A stretch of 64,000 nucleotides of DNA. Origin: Leisingera sp. S132 (GTDB lineage: Bacteria; Pseudomonadota; Alphaproteobacteria; Rhodobacterales; Rhodobacteraceae). Where the stretch lies: positions 578,501-642,500 of the forward strand of contig NZ_CP083553.1 in NCBI RefSeq assembly GCF_025144465.1, read 5' to 3'. The notes below the pieces were generated by a model, which worked only from the letters and a program-made list of their open reading frames with translations, ran no database searches and had not been told where the DNA came from. This document shows, one piece after another, positions 45,432 through 53,760 of this stretch. The position numbers were made by a program, and so were the translations under genes. Each line of letters begins with the position of its first letter. The first letter of the stretch is position 1.

Positions 45432-46055
45432 TTGGATATCAAGGCAGTTGAAGAATCATACGCGCGCTGGGCGCCGGTGTATGACAAGACTTTCGGCGCG
45501 GTGACGCGCACCGGCCGCCGCAGGGCGACCCGCTATATCAATTCCCGCGAGGGCAAGGTGCTGGAGGTTGGGGTCGGCACCGGCTTGTCCCTGCAGCATT
45601 ACGCGCCGCATCTGCAGGTGACGGGGATCGATTTCAGCCACGACATGCTGAAGAAGGCCCAAGGCAAGGTGCAGGAGCTGGGGTTGAGCCAGGTTGAGGC
45701 GCTGCGGCAGATGGATGCCCGGCAGCTGGATTTCCCGGACAACTCGTTCGACACGGTGGCGGCGATGCATGTGCTGTCGGTGGTGCCGGACCCGGACAAG
45801 GTGATGCATGAGATCGCGCGGGTGCTGAAGCCCGGCGGCAAGGTGGTGATCACCAACCACTTCAAAAGCGGCAAGGGGGTCCGGGCCTCGCTTGAGAAGC
45901 TCTCGGCGCCCCTGGCCAATGTGATCGGCTGGCATTCGGACTTCGAGTTAAAAACGGTGCTGCAGGAGGACCGGCTGCAGGTCGAGCAGCAGGAAAGCAT
46001 TCCGCCCTTCGGGATGATGACTTTTCTGGTGCTGGGCAAGCAGCAGACGATGTGA
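45432..46055 (+). CDS. pmtA: Phosphatidylethanolamine N-methyltransferase
   Basis: 207 residues, class I SAM methyltransferase of the Rhodobacter PmtA type, methylating phosphatidylethanolamine three times to phosphatidylcholine. It starts VEESYARWAPVYDKTFG, SAM-binding motif VLEVGVGTGLSLQHY, then ITNHFKSGKG. Start is TTG at 45432, close to pssA. Another class I methyltransferase role is possible but position and size support PmtA. Confidence 0.88.
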   Translation: MDIKAVEESYARWAPVYDKTFGAVTRTGRRRATRYINSREGKVLEVGVGTGLSLQHYAPHLQVTGIDFSHDMLKKAQGKVQELGLSQVEALRQMDARQLDFPDNSFDTVAAMHVLSVVPDPDKVMHEIARVLKPGGKVVITNHFKSGKGVRASLEKLSAPLANVIGWHSDFELKTVLQEDRLQVEQQESIPPFGMMTFLVLGKQQTM

Positions 46056-46076
46056 AACACCCTGTTTCCGCGATGC

Positions 46077-46108
46077 AGCCCCGGGGGTGTTCCCCGGGGC
46101 TTTTCTTT
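46077..46108 (+). terminator. pssA-pmtA terminator
   Basis: AGCCCCGGGG (46077-46086) pairs with CCCCGGGGCT (46092-46101), followed by TTTTCTTTA. Confidence 0.9.
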
Positions 46109-46166
46109 ATGCGGCACCTCTGCAACAGTGCATTTGAAACGGGCGGAATTGCACCGCTCCGGGGGA

Positions 46167-46183
46167 TGTAAATTCTTTTTACA
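46167..46183. promoter_or_regulatory. Inverted repeat TGTAAA-N5-TTTACA before the AAA+ operon
   Basis: Perfect inverted repeat (46167-46172 and 46178-46183) 46 bases ahead of the first gene. It is in an AT-rich stretch and could be an operator or part of the promoter; a TGTAAATTCTTC stretch also occurs at 41729 but without the second half-site. Confidence 0.4.
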
Positions 46184-46228
46184 TACCCATATCGGGATCA
46201 GATATTTGACAGGGAAGGAACGGATGCG

Positions 46229-47311
46229 ATGAGTGTGTCCCAATTTGAGAAAATGGTGGCGGACAGCCAGGAAAAGGTGCGCGAGTCGCAGTCCAGGATC
46301 GAGGCGCTGACCTCGCGCATCGAGGCCGCGCGCAGCAAGATCGAAGCGGGCGAGGACGCCAGCGTCGATATCGAAAACGCCACGCTGGAAGATGTGCACG
46401 CGCATACCGAGGTGATGAACGCCAACATCGCCGAGCTGATCATGGGGCTGGATGATGTGACTGCGGCGTTCTCCAAGGACTTCGATGAGATGCGCTCGAA
46501 AACCGGCTGGGAGAGCTTTGTCGGGTTTTTCTCCAAGGGCAAGTCGGACTCGATGCGCCAGGAGCGGATGCGCACCGCCAGTATCGACGACAAGCTGCAG
46601 GATCTGATCGCCAAGTCCGATGTGATCGTGAAGCTGCTGGAAGGCCAGCTGGCCACCCTGGAAGAACAGCGCGAGAAGGTGCAGGTGAACCTGTCTGCGA
46701 CCCTGGACGACCGCGAGTTCACGGTGCAGGAGCTGGAAGGCGTGAAGGCGGAAATCACCGCGCTGGACCCGCAGATCATCGAGCTGGAGAACAAGATCGC
46801 TGTCGAGCAGGACGCTGCCGCGCGCACCAAGCTGGAGACAGAGCTGGCGGAGATCAACGCCAAATACAACGCGCTGGTCCAGGAGGAGCAGGTGAAGCTT
46901 GCGAAATCCCAGACGCTGGAGCGCTATATCGAAAAGGGCAAGACCTGGGTCGACAGTTTGCAGAACCAGGCGGCGACTCAGATGGTGCTGATCAACAAGC
47001 TGCAGACGGACACCCAGCAGCGGGTGGTGCTCTATGATGCGCTGACCAAATCGCTGAAGACCGCGCAGCAGCAGGATGTGGCGCACCGGATCAACGAGAT
47101 CGGCGTGCAGACCGACAAGGAAGCCCAGACCGCAATGGCGGCGATCGGCACCGCGACCAACCAGAAGATGGCCGACATGCTGGAAAGCCACGAGGACAAC
47201 ATGGTGTTCGCCCGCGACGTGCTGGAGAAGAAGGCCAAGGCGGATGAACGCTTTGCCCGCCGGTTTGCGGCGATTGTCGAGAAGCACGACAAGAACCTGT
47301 ATGGGGGGTGA
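46229..47311 (+). CDS. Long coiled-coil protein, first gene of AAA+ operon
   Basis: 360 residues, almost entirely helical and charged, with no membrane helix or signal peptide. Coiled coil from ~5 to ~90 and ~125-290 (LEGQLATLEEQREKVQVNLS; IIELENKIAVEQDAAARTKL). A Trp/Phe-rich break lies at ~95-110 (GWESFVGFFSKGKSDSMRQE). The layout recalls TelA-type tellurite-resistance proteins, but this is a similarity of design only. ATG at 46229 follows AAGGAA. It overlaps the next gene by GTGA. Confidence 0.7.
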   Translation: MSVSQFEKMVADSQEKVRESQSRIEALTSRIEAARSKIEAGEDASVDIENATLEDVHAHTEVMNANIAELIMGLDDVTAAFSKDFDEMRSKTGWESFVGFFSKGKSDSMRQERMRTASIDDKLQDLIAKSDVIVKLLEGQLATLEEQREKVQVNLSATLDDREFTVQELEGVKAEITALDPQIIELENKIAVEQDAAARTKLETELAEINAKYNALVQEEQVKLAKSQTLERYIEKGKTWVDSLQNQAATQMVLINKLQTDTQQRVVLYDALTKSLKTAQQQDVAHRINEIGVQTDKEAQTAMAAIGTATNQKMADMLESHEDNMVFARDVLEKKAKADERFARRFAAIVEKHDKNLYGG

Positions 47312-47532
47312 AGGTGCGGATTCCATTACTTCAAAACCCCAAAAACTGGCGTGATTGGTGGTTAGATCTCTGCAGCGCCGGATTATGCGTGTTGTTGCTT
47401 GCGGTTTATACCGAGCTTTCAAAAGCCATATTATTCTCTGCCGCGGCGGGTAGCATGATCGGCACGGCACTTCATTTGCGATCGCGTTTGAAGAAAGCTC
47501 AAAGTGAGAAACCCGTTGAGGGGGCTGGCTGA
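47308..47532 (+). CDS. Small membrane protein of the AAA+ operon
   Basis: 74 residues with two hydrophobic segments (WWLDLCSAGLCVLLLAVYT; AILFSAAAGSMIGTALHL) and a basic C-terminus. GTG start overlaps the preceding stop by four bases (GTGA), so translation is coupled. Unrecognised family. Confidence 0.65.
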   Translation: MKVRIPLLQNPKNWRDWWLDLCSAGLCVLLLAVYTELSKAILFSAAAGSMIGTALHLRSRLKKAQSEKPVEGAG

Positions 47533-47620
47533 GTTTTCCGCGCCGAGAAATAACTGGGAAAGCCGGAGCAATATGTCGCCACTGAATTTGAAGACCAACA
47601 GAGGACGGCTCCCGGCCGCG

Positions 47621-47641
47621 GGTGGGCGCGTAGCGCCCACC
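47621..47641 (+). other. Intra-operon hairpin in 195-base gap
   Basis: Perfect 9-bp stem GGTGGGCGC-GTA-GCGCCCACC followed by GTTTTG, within the 195-base gap between the small membrane protein and the next gene. Adjacent shorter hairpins (TTGCC-GGA-GGCAA; AAACC-TGC-GGTTT) follow. It could attenuate or stabilise the message. Confidence 0.45.
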
Positions 47642-47727
47642 GTTTTGCCGGAGGCAAACCTGCGGTTTGACGGGGGCGGCCGGGCGCTGTCCGCGCCGCA
47701 AGCGGCACGTCCGGAAAGGGGGCCGGC

Positions 47728-48849
47728 ATGACCGACCCCGCACACGACCACGCAGGCCTCAGCGATACCTTCGCCTCGCGCCGGTATTTCAAGAAGTTCG
47801 AGACCATCATCCGGCATCTCACCCGGGTGGCGGCAGCGATGCAGGCGGAGGGGCGGCTCAGCAAGTCCGATGTGAAAGTTCTGACTGCCTATCTGATGCG
47901 GCTGAACTTCACCTTCCGCGCGCTGTCGATGAAATACCTGATGGCGGGGCGCGATACGGGCCGTTTCTTCGGCAGCCTGGCGATGGACAAGCGCGACAGC
48001 GGCTTTCCGGTGGCGGCGGAGCTGATGACTATGGCCAATGACGCCCAGCAGGCGGAGCGGCATCTGGCCAATATGGCCAGCGAGGCGCAGCTGAAGGATG
48101 ATATGGTACGCACCATCATCTCGGACCGCACGGTGCCTGCCAAACTGCAGTTCGCGCTGTCGCAGCGGCTTTATTATCAGGAGCTCTTGAAGGGGCAGCT
48201 GTTCTGGGTCCAGAACGATCCGGTCTGCGAATGGCTGGAAAACATCGGCGAGCGGCGGCGGCGCTTCCTGCTGCACTGGGCCGCCTATGACAGCCAGGTG
48301 AACCTGCCGGTGATCTACCTGATGGAACTGGAGGACAGCGGCAGGGTGGCCTTGCCCAAGGATGAGCGCCGCTGGCCGGAGGTGCAGGCGCATCTGATGG
48401 CGCAGGCGCTGGCGGGGCTGAAGCTGGTGACCATCGCCAAAGGGTTTGACGAGGATTTCGACAACCTCCACCCCAAGCATCTGCGCCGTTACCACGTCGG
48501 GCCGATGTATTCCTCTGCCTATACCGAGCAGTCCGGGCCGCTGCACCGGGTGCTGGAGGAGGCGGAGGCGCCCGCGGGCCAGGACTGGGCCTTGGCCTGG
48601 ACGCTGGAGGAGCTGGAAAGCGAGGACGTGCGCGAGGAGCGCGCAGGCTGGTTCGGCACGGTGGAGCGGGAGATCTTTGCGCTCGACCCCTTTGGCGGCC
48701 GCGGCGCGGATACCGGGGCAACCCGGACCCAACGCGCCATCATCCTGCCGCAGCGCCCATTCCAGGTGCTGGCAGAGCTGGATCCGCCGGGGTTCGGCGA
48801 TGTGCAGAAATTCGTGGTGAGCGATGCGGGGCAGGTGCTGCGGTATTGA
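47728..48849 (+). CDS. Helical protein of the AAA+ operon, unrecognised
   Basis: 373 residues, soluble and mainly helical. The first ~120 residues (FETIIRHLTRVAAAMQAEGR; LTAYLMRLNFTFRALSMKYL) suggest a helical bundle. Middle region LYYQELLKGQLFWVQNDPVC is conserved-looking, and the C-terminus carries EREIFALDPFGG. No motif for an enzyme is seen. Between the small membrane protein and the AAA+ gene, same strand. Confidence 0.7.
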   Translation: MTDPAHDHAGLSDTFASRRYFKKFETIIRHLTRVAAAMQAEGRLSKSDVKVLTAYLMRLNFTFRALSMKYLMAGRDTGRFFGSLAMDKRDSGFPVAAELMTMANDAQQAERHLANMASEAQLKDDMVRTIISDRTVPAKLQFALSQRLYYQELLKGQLFWVQNDPVCEWLENIGERRRRFLLHWAAYDSQVNLPVIYLMELEDSGRVALPKDERRWPEVQAHLMAQALAGLKLVTIAKGFDEDFDNLHPKHLRRYHVGPMYSSAYTEQSGPLHRVLEEAEAPAGQDWALAWTLEELESEDVREERAGWFGTVEREIFALDPFGGRGADTGATRTQRAIILPQRPFQVLAELDPPGFGDVQKFVVSDAGQVLRY

Positions 48850-48876
48850 GCGGCTGCGCGTGCTGCCGGTTGCGGA

Positions 48877-48909
48877 GCCTCCGGCGGGAGTATTTTTAGA
48901 AAGATGAAA
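48877..48909 (+). repeat. Intergenic repeat GCCTCCGGCGGGAGTATTT, copy 2
   Basis: CTCC-GGCG-GGAG hairpin with TATTTTTAGAAAGATGAA after it, inside the 104-base gap before the AAA+ gene. Matches the copies at 31131 and 61036 (inverted) and the degenerate one at 33826. As it lies inside an operon it may act as partial terminator. Confidence 0.75.
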
Positions 48910-48953
48910 GCGAACCGGGTTTTGGGCGGCGCGCTGCGGATTGAGAGGGTGAG

Positions 48954-50888
48954 ATGAGCATTTCAGGCAATCAGATGGAGCTGCGGGAAGAGGATATCCG
49001 CAAGCATTACGCGGCTGCGGCGGCGATGCTGGAGGGGTTTGACCACACCCCGCGCATTGCCAAACCGCAGGCGGAGGGCAAGGCGCCGGAGCGCTCGGCG
49101 GGGATTGGCACGCGGCGGCGTTTCCGCTCCACCACGCCGGGGCTGGTGACGCGCTCCACCGCGCGCCCCGAGGGCGTGCATCTGATTGCCCGCATCGAGG
49201 CGGCGGATGAGGATGATCCGCTGACCTCGCCCCTTCAGGCGACCTTGCAGCATGCCTTGCGCCGGGCGCTTGCGGTCTCCCTGGCGATGGGGGAGGCTTA
49301 TGCGGATGTGTCCGGCCTGGCGGATCTGAAGCGGGCCAATCTGGCCGGTTCTTTGGACGCGGCGCGCAAGGGGGAGTTCACCGAACTGCTGGCCGCCGAG
49401 GCGCTGATTGCGGCGCATGTGTTTGCCAATGCCGCGGCCTATCTGCTGGCGCCGCACGGGTCCGAGGCGCAGGCCGAGGTGGGCGAGGCGGAGGAGCTGC
49501 TGACGGATAACGCGCCGCTGGCCCTGCACGGGGCGCTGTGGGAGCTGGACCAGAAGCTGGCGCTGCATGCCCCCGATGATGCGCATCTGATCGCGGCCAC
49601 GGCGGCCTATGCCGAGCAGCTGATGGAAAAGGCGGCCTTGCGCGCGCAGAACGCGCCGCGGCTGGAGGCGTTCACTGCTGCCGCCTGGCGGGTGGAGGCG
49701 GATGACCTGACCATCAGCGGCTTTGAACCGGCGGCCAAGGCAAAGTCCACCACGCTCACCATGGCGTTCAAGAAACCGCATGAGGTGGTCGGCAACCATA
49801 TCGCCAAGTACCAGGCCTTAAGACTCTCCAAGATGCTGATGGCCTATGATTTCGACCGCCGTTTGAACCCGTTTGCTGAGATGGGCGGCTTCATCTTCAC
49901 CTTCATGGGGGATGGCAAGCCCGGGACGGGCAAGACGACGCTCATTCAGATGATGGCCGGCCTCATCCATGATTATTGCCAGAATGCGGGTTATGCCTTC
50001 CGCTACCAGAATTTCGGCATCGACAATATCGACAGCTATCAGGGCAAGTCCGGCCAGAACGCTAAGTCCTTCATCCAGAATGTGATTGACCCGCATGTCA
50101 TCGGCTTTGGCACCATCGACGACATCGACCAGATCGCAGGCAAGCGCGGCGACCGGCAGTCCAGCGCGGGCCAGCAGGAGGTGACGGCGGTGTTCATGGA
50201 GGCCTTTGCCGGCGCCAACACCGTGGTGCGCGGCAACTGCACCTTTGGCATGTTCTCCAACTACCCGGAGAATGTGGACGACGCGCTGCGCCAGCGCGCC
50301 GGCGCGCGGTTCCTGGTGGACGGGCCGCAGACGCGGGAGGATTACATCGACATCCTGACGCTGCTGATGGGCAAGAACCATGCGATCCCGCTGGGTGAGC
50401 ACGACCTGTACGGAGCACAGGAGATCAAGAAGGCCGTGGCGCGGTCGTTCGAGGCGCACAACCGCCCGCAGGAGCCGGGACTGATGGAGGTTTTTGGCCG
50501 GGTGCGTGACCAGATCGGTGAGCTGGATGATCTGGCCAAGCTTGGGACCTATCTGAAGGCGATCCAAGCCGCGGATGAACGGTTTACCGGCCGTGCCATC
50601 AAGAACATCACCGATGCGGTCAAGGTCCGGGCGATGGATTTTGAGCTGCCGGATGAATGGATGGAGAACCCGGAGCTGTTCCTGTTCAAGGATTACGAGA
50701 CCAAATCCTCGATGATTGCGGAGCTGCGGGTGCCGATCACCATCGACATGGTGGTGCAGGAGATCAACCGCTACGCCGACTCTGAGTTCCGCTATGCCGA
50801 CAAGTCGGATGAGGTGGCGATTGAAAACCTGGTGCGCGATTTCGGACGGCAGGAAGAGGCCAAGCGGCGGTATCTGGAGGGGAAGTGA
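48954..50888 (+). CDS. AAA+ ATPase, uncharacterised
   Basis: 644 residues. The first ~300 are a low-complexity, Ala-rich helical region. The AAA+ module starts at ~315: Walker A FMGDGKPGTGKTTLIQMM, Walker B VIGFGTIDDIDQIAG, sensor-1-like GMFSNYPENVDDAL with arginine finger in LRQRAGARF, and sensor-2-like ITDAVKVRAMDFEL. No protease or helicase domain is fused. It likely remodels a partner, perhaps the coiled-coil or 453-residue protein. Central gene of the operon. Function unknown. Confidence 0.85.
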   Translation: MSISGNQMELREEDIRKHYAAAAAMLEGFDHTPRIAKPQAEGKAPERSAGIGTRRRFRSTTPGLVTRSTARPEGVHLIARIEAADEDDPLTSPLQATLQHALRRALAVSLAMGEAYADVSGLADLKRANLAGSLDAARKGEFTELLAAEALIAAHVFANAAAYLLAPHGSEAQAEVGEAEELLTDNAPLALHGALWELDQKLALHAPDDAHLIAATAAYAEQLMEKAALRAQNAPRLEAFTAAAWRVEADDLTISGFEPAAKAKSTTLTMAFKKPHEVVGNHIAKYQALRLSKMLMAYDFDRRLNPFAEMGGFIFTFMGDGKPGTGKTTLIQMMAGLIHDYCQNAGYAFRYQNFGIDNIDSYQGKSGQNAKSFIQNVIDPHVIGFGTIDDIDQIAGKRGDRQSSAGQQEVTAVFMEAFAGANTVVRGNCTFGMFSNYPENVDDALRQRAGARFLVDGPQTREDYIDILTLLMGKNHAIPLGEHDLYGAQEIKKAVARSFEAHNRPQEPGLMEVFGRVRDQIGELDDLAKLGTYLKAIQAADERFTGRAIKNITDAVKVRAMDFELPDEWMENPELFLFKDYETKSSMIAELRVPITIDMVVQEINRYADSEFRYADKSDEVAIENLVRDFGRQEEAKRRYLEGK

Positions 50889-50891
50889 TCT

Positions 50892-51257
50892 GTGGGGGTC
50901 GCGCTTTTATACATTGCAATTGGGGTGACCTTCTTGGCAGCTCTCTTTACCCTTCCAGCCGCGTGGATCAACGGCGACAGAGTGGGGAATATGGAGACAG
51001 TTTGGTGGCGGGCAGCAGGCCTGACGCTCTTGCCGACCGTGATCATCTGCCTTGGCGCCTATGGAGTGGCCGGAGCCGTAATTTTACCTGATTGGTCCCC
51101 TGATCCAGTTAGTGTCTTTGAGTTTGCTCAATTCGCAGTGGCTGGCCTGGCTGCCTCTGGCGTTGTGCTGGTTCCACTGTCAGCGCTTGTTTTTGCTGCG
51201 GCTTGGTTCATGGGCAGACGATCATTCACCCGTGCACGGGTGCAGGAGGAAACCTGA
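50892..51257 (+). CDS. Small membrane protein of the AAA+ operon
   Basis: 121 residues with three to four hydrophobic segments (VALLYIAIGVTFLAALFTLP; AAGLTLLPTVIICLGAYGVA; AASGVVLVPLSALVFAAAWF). Starts three bases after the AAA+ gene with GTG at 50892. Unrecognised family. Confidence 0.65.
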   Translation: MGVALLYIAIGVTFLAALFTLPAAWINGDRVGNMETVWWRAAGLTLLPTVIICLGAYGVAGAVILPDWSPDPVSVFEFAQFAVAGLAASGVVLVPLSALVFAAAWFMGRRSFTRARVQEET

Positions 51258-51278
51258 TGACTGAGTGGCAAAACAGCA

Positions 51279-51314
51279 GGGCAGCGCCCGTCCGCCCGCG
51301 GACGGGCGCTGCCC
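51279..51314 (+). other. 16-bp perfect hairpin between operon genes
   Basis: GGGCAGCGCCCGTCCG (51279-51294), loop CCCG, CGGACGGGCGCTGCCC (51299-51314). No T run follows, so it is more likely an RNA-stabilising or processing structure than a terminator. In a 142-base gap. Confidence 0.6.
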
Positions 51315-51399
51315 GAGCCGCAAGCGCCCCGGGCGAGGGATATTCGCAACTGCTCTGGAAGGGAGTGCATCGCTTACGTGATGCGGACAGGAGGAACAT

Positions 51400-52761
51400 A
51401 TGAAACGCCTCATCCAGCATGGCCTGATGTTCGGCAATCTCTTCCATGTGGCCTCGCCCGCGCTGGTGGAGCGGTATAACCGCGCGCTGAAGCATCTGAC
51501 TGGCAAGACCACGGCTCTGACAGATTTCCACGTCGATATTTCGGGCTTTTCGCCCGAAATCGGCGATGAGCTGGGGGATGATCACTATCTGAACCATGCG
51601 GGCGTGAACCGGCAATTCATTCTCCTCAGCACCGAGCAGAAACGCTGCCCGCTGCTTCACGTGAAATTCTCCACCAGCCGGGACATCCTGCGCCGGTTTA
51701 TCGAGGTCAATGAACGCCAGCTGTTTGCACTGACCGCGACCGACGCGGTGGCGGGCGAGCTGGTGAATTCGGTGTTTGAGGTGTCCTCGCCCGCGCGCCT
51801 GTTCGACATCCGGCAGGTGCGGATCGAGGCGGATACCACCCGCGGCACGCTGCGCCATGCGGACCAGCTGGCAGCGCTGGTGGAGCGGTTCAAAACCGGG
51901 GAGGATGCCTGGTTTGACGATGAACTGATCGGGGAGATGATCGCAACGGCGGAGCAGACCGGCGATGTGACCCGCAATCCGGTGCATCTGGAGCATGAGG
52001 TCTTTGAGCAGGGCAATTTCTGGACCGCGCATTTCGGCGGACTGTACCTGTTTCAGGACGTGGAGCACCCGGCGGTGATTGCCAGCGGGGCAAAGCCGGA
52101 GGGCGTGCCCTTGGACCGCGTCTTTGACCTGAGCCAGCGCAATGCGATTGCCAAGTTCCTGGAGCTGAACGGGCTGGCAGAGCCGGTGATCCGCGCGCGC
52201 GGCGTCGATGGCGCGGCGATCCTGCGGCAGAAGATGGGGTTCCTGGCGGTTTCGGTTCTGACGGAGCGAGGCAGGGACCTGTCGGGCCTGTCGCGGTCGG
52301 ACCTGCGGCGGCTGGCGGCGCGCCACGCGGATGAGCTGCCAGAGGAGTTCGAGGGGCTGGCAGCGCTGGTGCGCTGGGCCGAGGGGGGCGGCAAGTGGCC
52401 GAAGATCACCTCGGATCATCCGGCCTATTTCTATTCCTTGCGGGCGTCGGACACGCCCTGCCGCGATCTGGTCAACATGCTGCTGGCGGAGCTGTGCCCG
52501 CATGATTTCCGCCAGATGTTCATCTGCCACAAGGAAGAGTTTTACCGCCAGTACCGGAGCTGGCCAGAGACCAAGAAGGCCTATGCAGCGGAGTTCCTGG
52601 CGCGGGAGTATGCGGTGGACAAGGCCGGCGCGCGCGAAGCGCTGTTCGGGCATGAGCCGGATATGGAGGGGCGGATGCCCAAGCTGCCACGGAACCGGCG
52701 CAAAGCGGTGGTTGACCGGGTCGGCCCCTGGGGGGCTGTGGACCGGGTGAGGGGGCGTTAG
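51400..52761 (+). CDS. DUF6638-type protein of the AAA+ operon
   Basis: 453 residues, soluble. It starts MKRLIQHGLMFGNLFHVASP, continues VERYNRALKHLTGKTTALTD, and has conserved-looking stretches such as CPLLHVKFSTSRDILRRFIE and DVEHPAVIASGAKPEGVPLD. Assignment to DUF6638 is from memory of the Rhodobacterales family. No catalytic motif is visible. Two-base gap to the next gene. Confidence 0.65.
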   Translation: MKRLIQHGLMFGNLFHVASPALVERYNRALKHLTGKTTALTDFHVDISGFSPEIGDELGDDHYLNHAGVNRQFILLSTEQKRCPLLHVKFSTSRDILRRFIEVNERQLFALTATDAVAGELVNSVFEVSSPARLFDIRQVRIEADTTRGTLRHADQLAALVERFKTGEDAWFDDELIGEMIATAEQTGDVTRNPVHLEHEVFEQGNFWTAHFGGLYLFQDVEHPAVIASGAKPEGVPLDRVFDLSQRNAIAKFLELNGLAEPVIRARGVDGAAILRQKMGFLAVSVLTERGRDLSGLSRSDLRRLAARHADELPEEFEGLAALVRWAEGGGKWPKITSDHPAYFYSLRASDTPCRDLVNMLLAELCPHDFRQMFICHKEEFYRQYRSWPETKKAYAAEFLAREYAVDKAGAREALFGHEPDMEGRMPKLPRNRRKAVVDRVGPWGAVDRVRGR

Positions 52762-52763
52762 AG

Positions 52764-53030
52764 ATGTTCGGTTTCATCCGCCTGATCCTGGTCCTCTTGG
52801 TGGTCTTGACCGTGGTCTACGCTGCGGTGTCGCTGTACTCGCGCGAGATGCGGCGGCTGAAGCTGAAGCGGCGCTGGAAAGAGAAGGGGTTGACCGGCGA
52901 CCGCGCGGCCTTCATCCAGCGGGGGCTGAAGCAGTACGACACTTCGTTCCGGCGCAAGCTGATCCTGTTGGTCTATATCATCCCGCTGGGGGCGCTGGCG
53001 CTCCTGATCTACGTCATTAACTTCATGTGA
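52764..53030 (+). CDS. Small two-helix membrane protein of the AAA+ operon
   Basis: 88 residues. N-terminal helix FIRLILVLLVVLTVVYAAVS, a very basic loop (EMRRLKLKRRWKEKGL; GLKQYDTSFRRKLI), and C-terminal helix LLVYIIPLGALALLIYVINF. Similar to small proteins annotated as efflux-pump-like in Rhodobacteraceae, without a real transport motif. Eleven bases before the next gene. Confidence 0.75.
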   Translation: MFGFIRLILVLLVVLTVVYAAVSLYSREMRRLKLKRRWKEKGLTGDRAAFIQRGLKQYDTSFRRKLILLVYIIPLGALALLIYVINFM

Positions 53031-53041
53031 GGTCTACCCCC

Positions 53042-53686
53042 ATGCGTTTCATCAAATGGGCTTTCCTGATTACCTTCTGGGTGCTGTTCGGCGCCTTCCT
53101 GCATTACACGCTGCCGCAGTATGACGTGGTGCGGATCGTCAACACCTACGAGGAACGGCAGGAGCTGAACGACTGGACGCGGGTTTTCTGGTCCAAGCCT
53201 GACGACCAATCGGCGCAGCTGATCAACCGGGATGTGCAGTTCATCCAGGCGGTGCGCGCAAACGGCCGCAACATGGTCTACCGCAACGAGGATACCGGCT
53301 GGAACTGGCCGCCCTATTTCAAGTTCGACACCGCGAACCTCTATACGGACGCCAATGACAGCATCTCGACCAAGGCGAACCCGGAATGGGTGGCGGTGAT
53401 GCATTACGGCTGGCGCAACGAGTTCCTGTCGATCTTCCCCAATGCGGTGACAATCAAGCCGGTGGCGGGGCCGGAGGACAAGCCAACCAACTGGTTCTCC
53501 ATCATTTTCCTGGTGCTGCTGGCGGCGCTTCTGTGGGCCATCTATGTGCGCTGGCGCCGGTTCCGGCAGGCGCGGATCGACCCGATGATCGAAAGCGCCG
53601 AGGACAGTCTTTATGCGGCAGGCGATGCCATTGCCGAGCGCAAGGGCCGGTTCCGCCGCTGGCTGGATACCTGGAAATCGAATTGA
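53042..53686 (+). CDS. DUF1523-family membrane protein, last gene of AAA+ operon
   Basis: 214 residues. Two membrane helices, FIKWAFLITFWVLFGAFLHY at the N-terminus and IIFLVLLAALLWAIYVRWRR near ~160, with a ~130-residue periplasmic part between them. Conserved-looking YTLPQYDVVRIVNTYEERQE and NRDVQFIQAVRANGRNMVYR suit DUF1523. ATG at 53042 is chosen over an in-frame GTG at 53027. A terminator follows at 53731. Confidence 0.8.
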   Translation: MRFIKWAFLITFWVLFGAFLHYTLPQYDVVRIVNTYEERQELNDWTRVFWSKPDDQSAQLINRDVQFIQAVRANGRNMVYRNEDTGWNWPPYFKFDTANLYTDANDSISTKANPEWVAVMHYGWRNEFLSIFPNAVTIKPVAGPEDKPTNWFSIIFLVLLAALLWAIYVRWRRFRQARIDPMIESAEDSLYAAGDAIAERKGRFRRWLDTWKSN

Positions 53687-53730
53687 GGAGGGGCCGCCCG
53701 TTGGGCGGCTCTGCAAGACGCAAGCGGATG

Positions 53731-53760
53731 CGCGGGCCTGAAAAGGCCCGCGTTTCTTTA
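53731..53760 (+). terminator. Terminator of the AAA+ operon
   Basis: CGCGGGCC (53731-53738) pairs with GGCCCGCG (53745-53752), followed by TTTCTTTA. A GCCGCCC-GTT-GGGCGGC hairpin at 53693-53709 precedes it. Confidence 0.85.

Noticed and set aside
46229-47311. Firm assignment of the coiled-coil protein as tellurite-resistance TelA
   Set aside because: Only the general coiled-coil design is similar; no TelA-specific motif or terBCDE genes are seen.
45599-47743. 714-codon minus-strand frame opposite pmtA and the coiled-coil gene
   Set aside because: Antisense image of GC-rich coding sequence, without domain motifs and crossing a strong plus-strand terminator.
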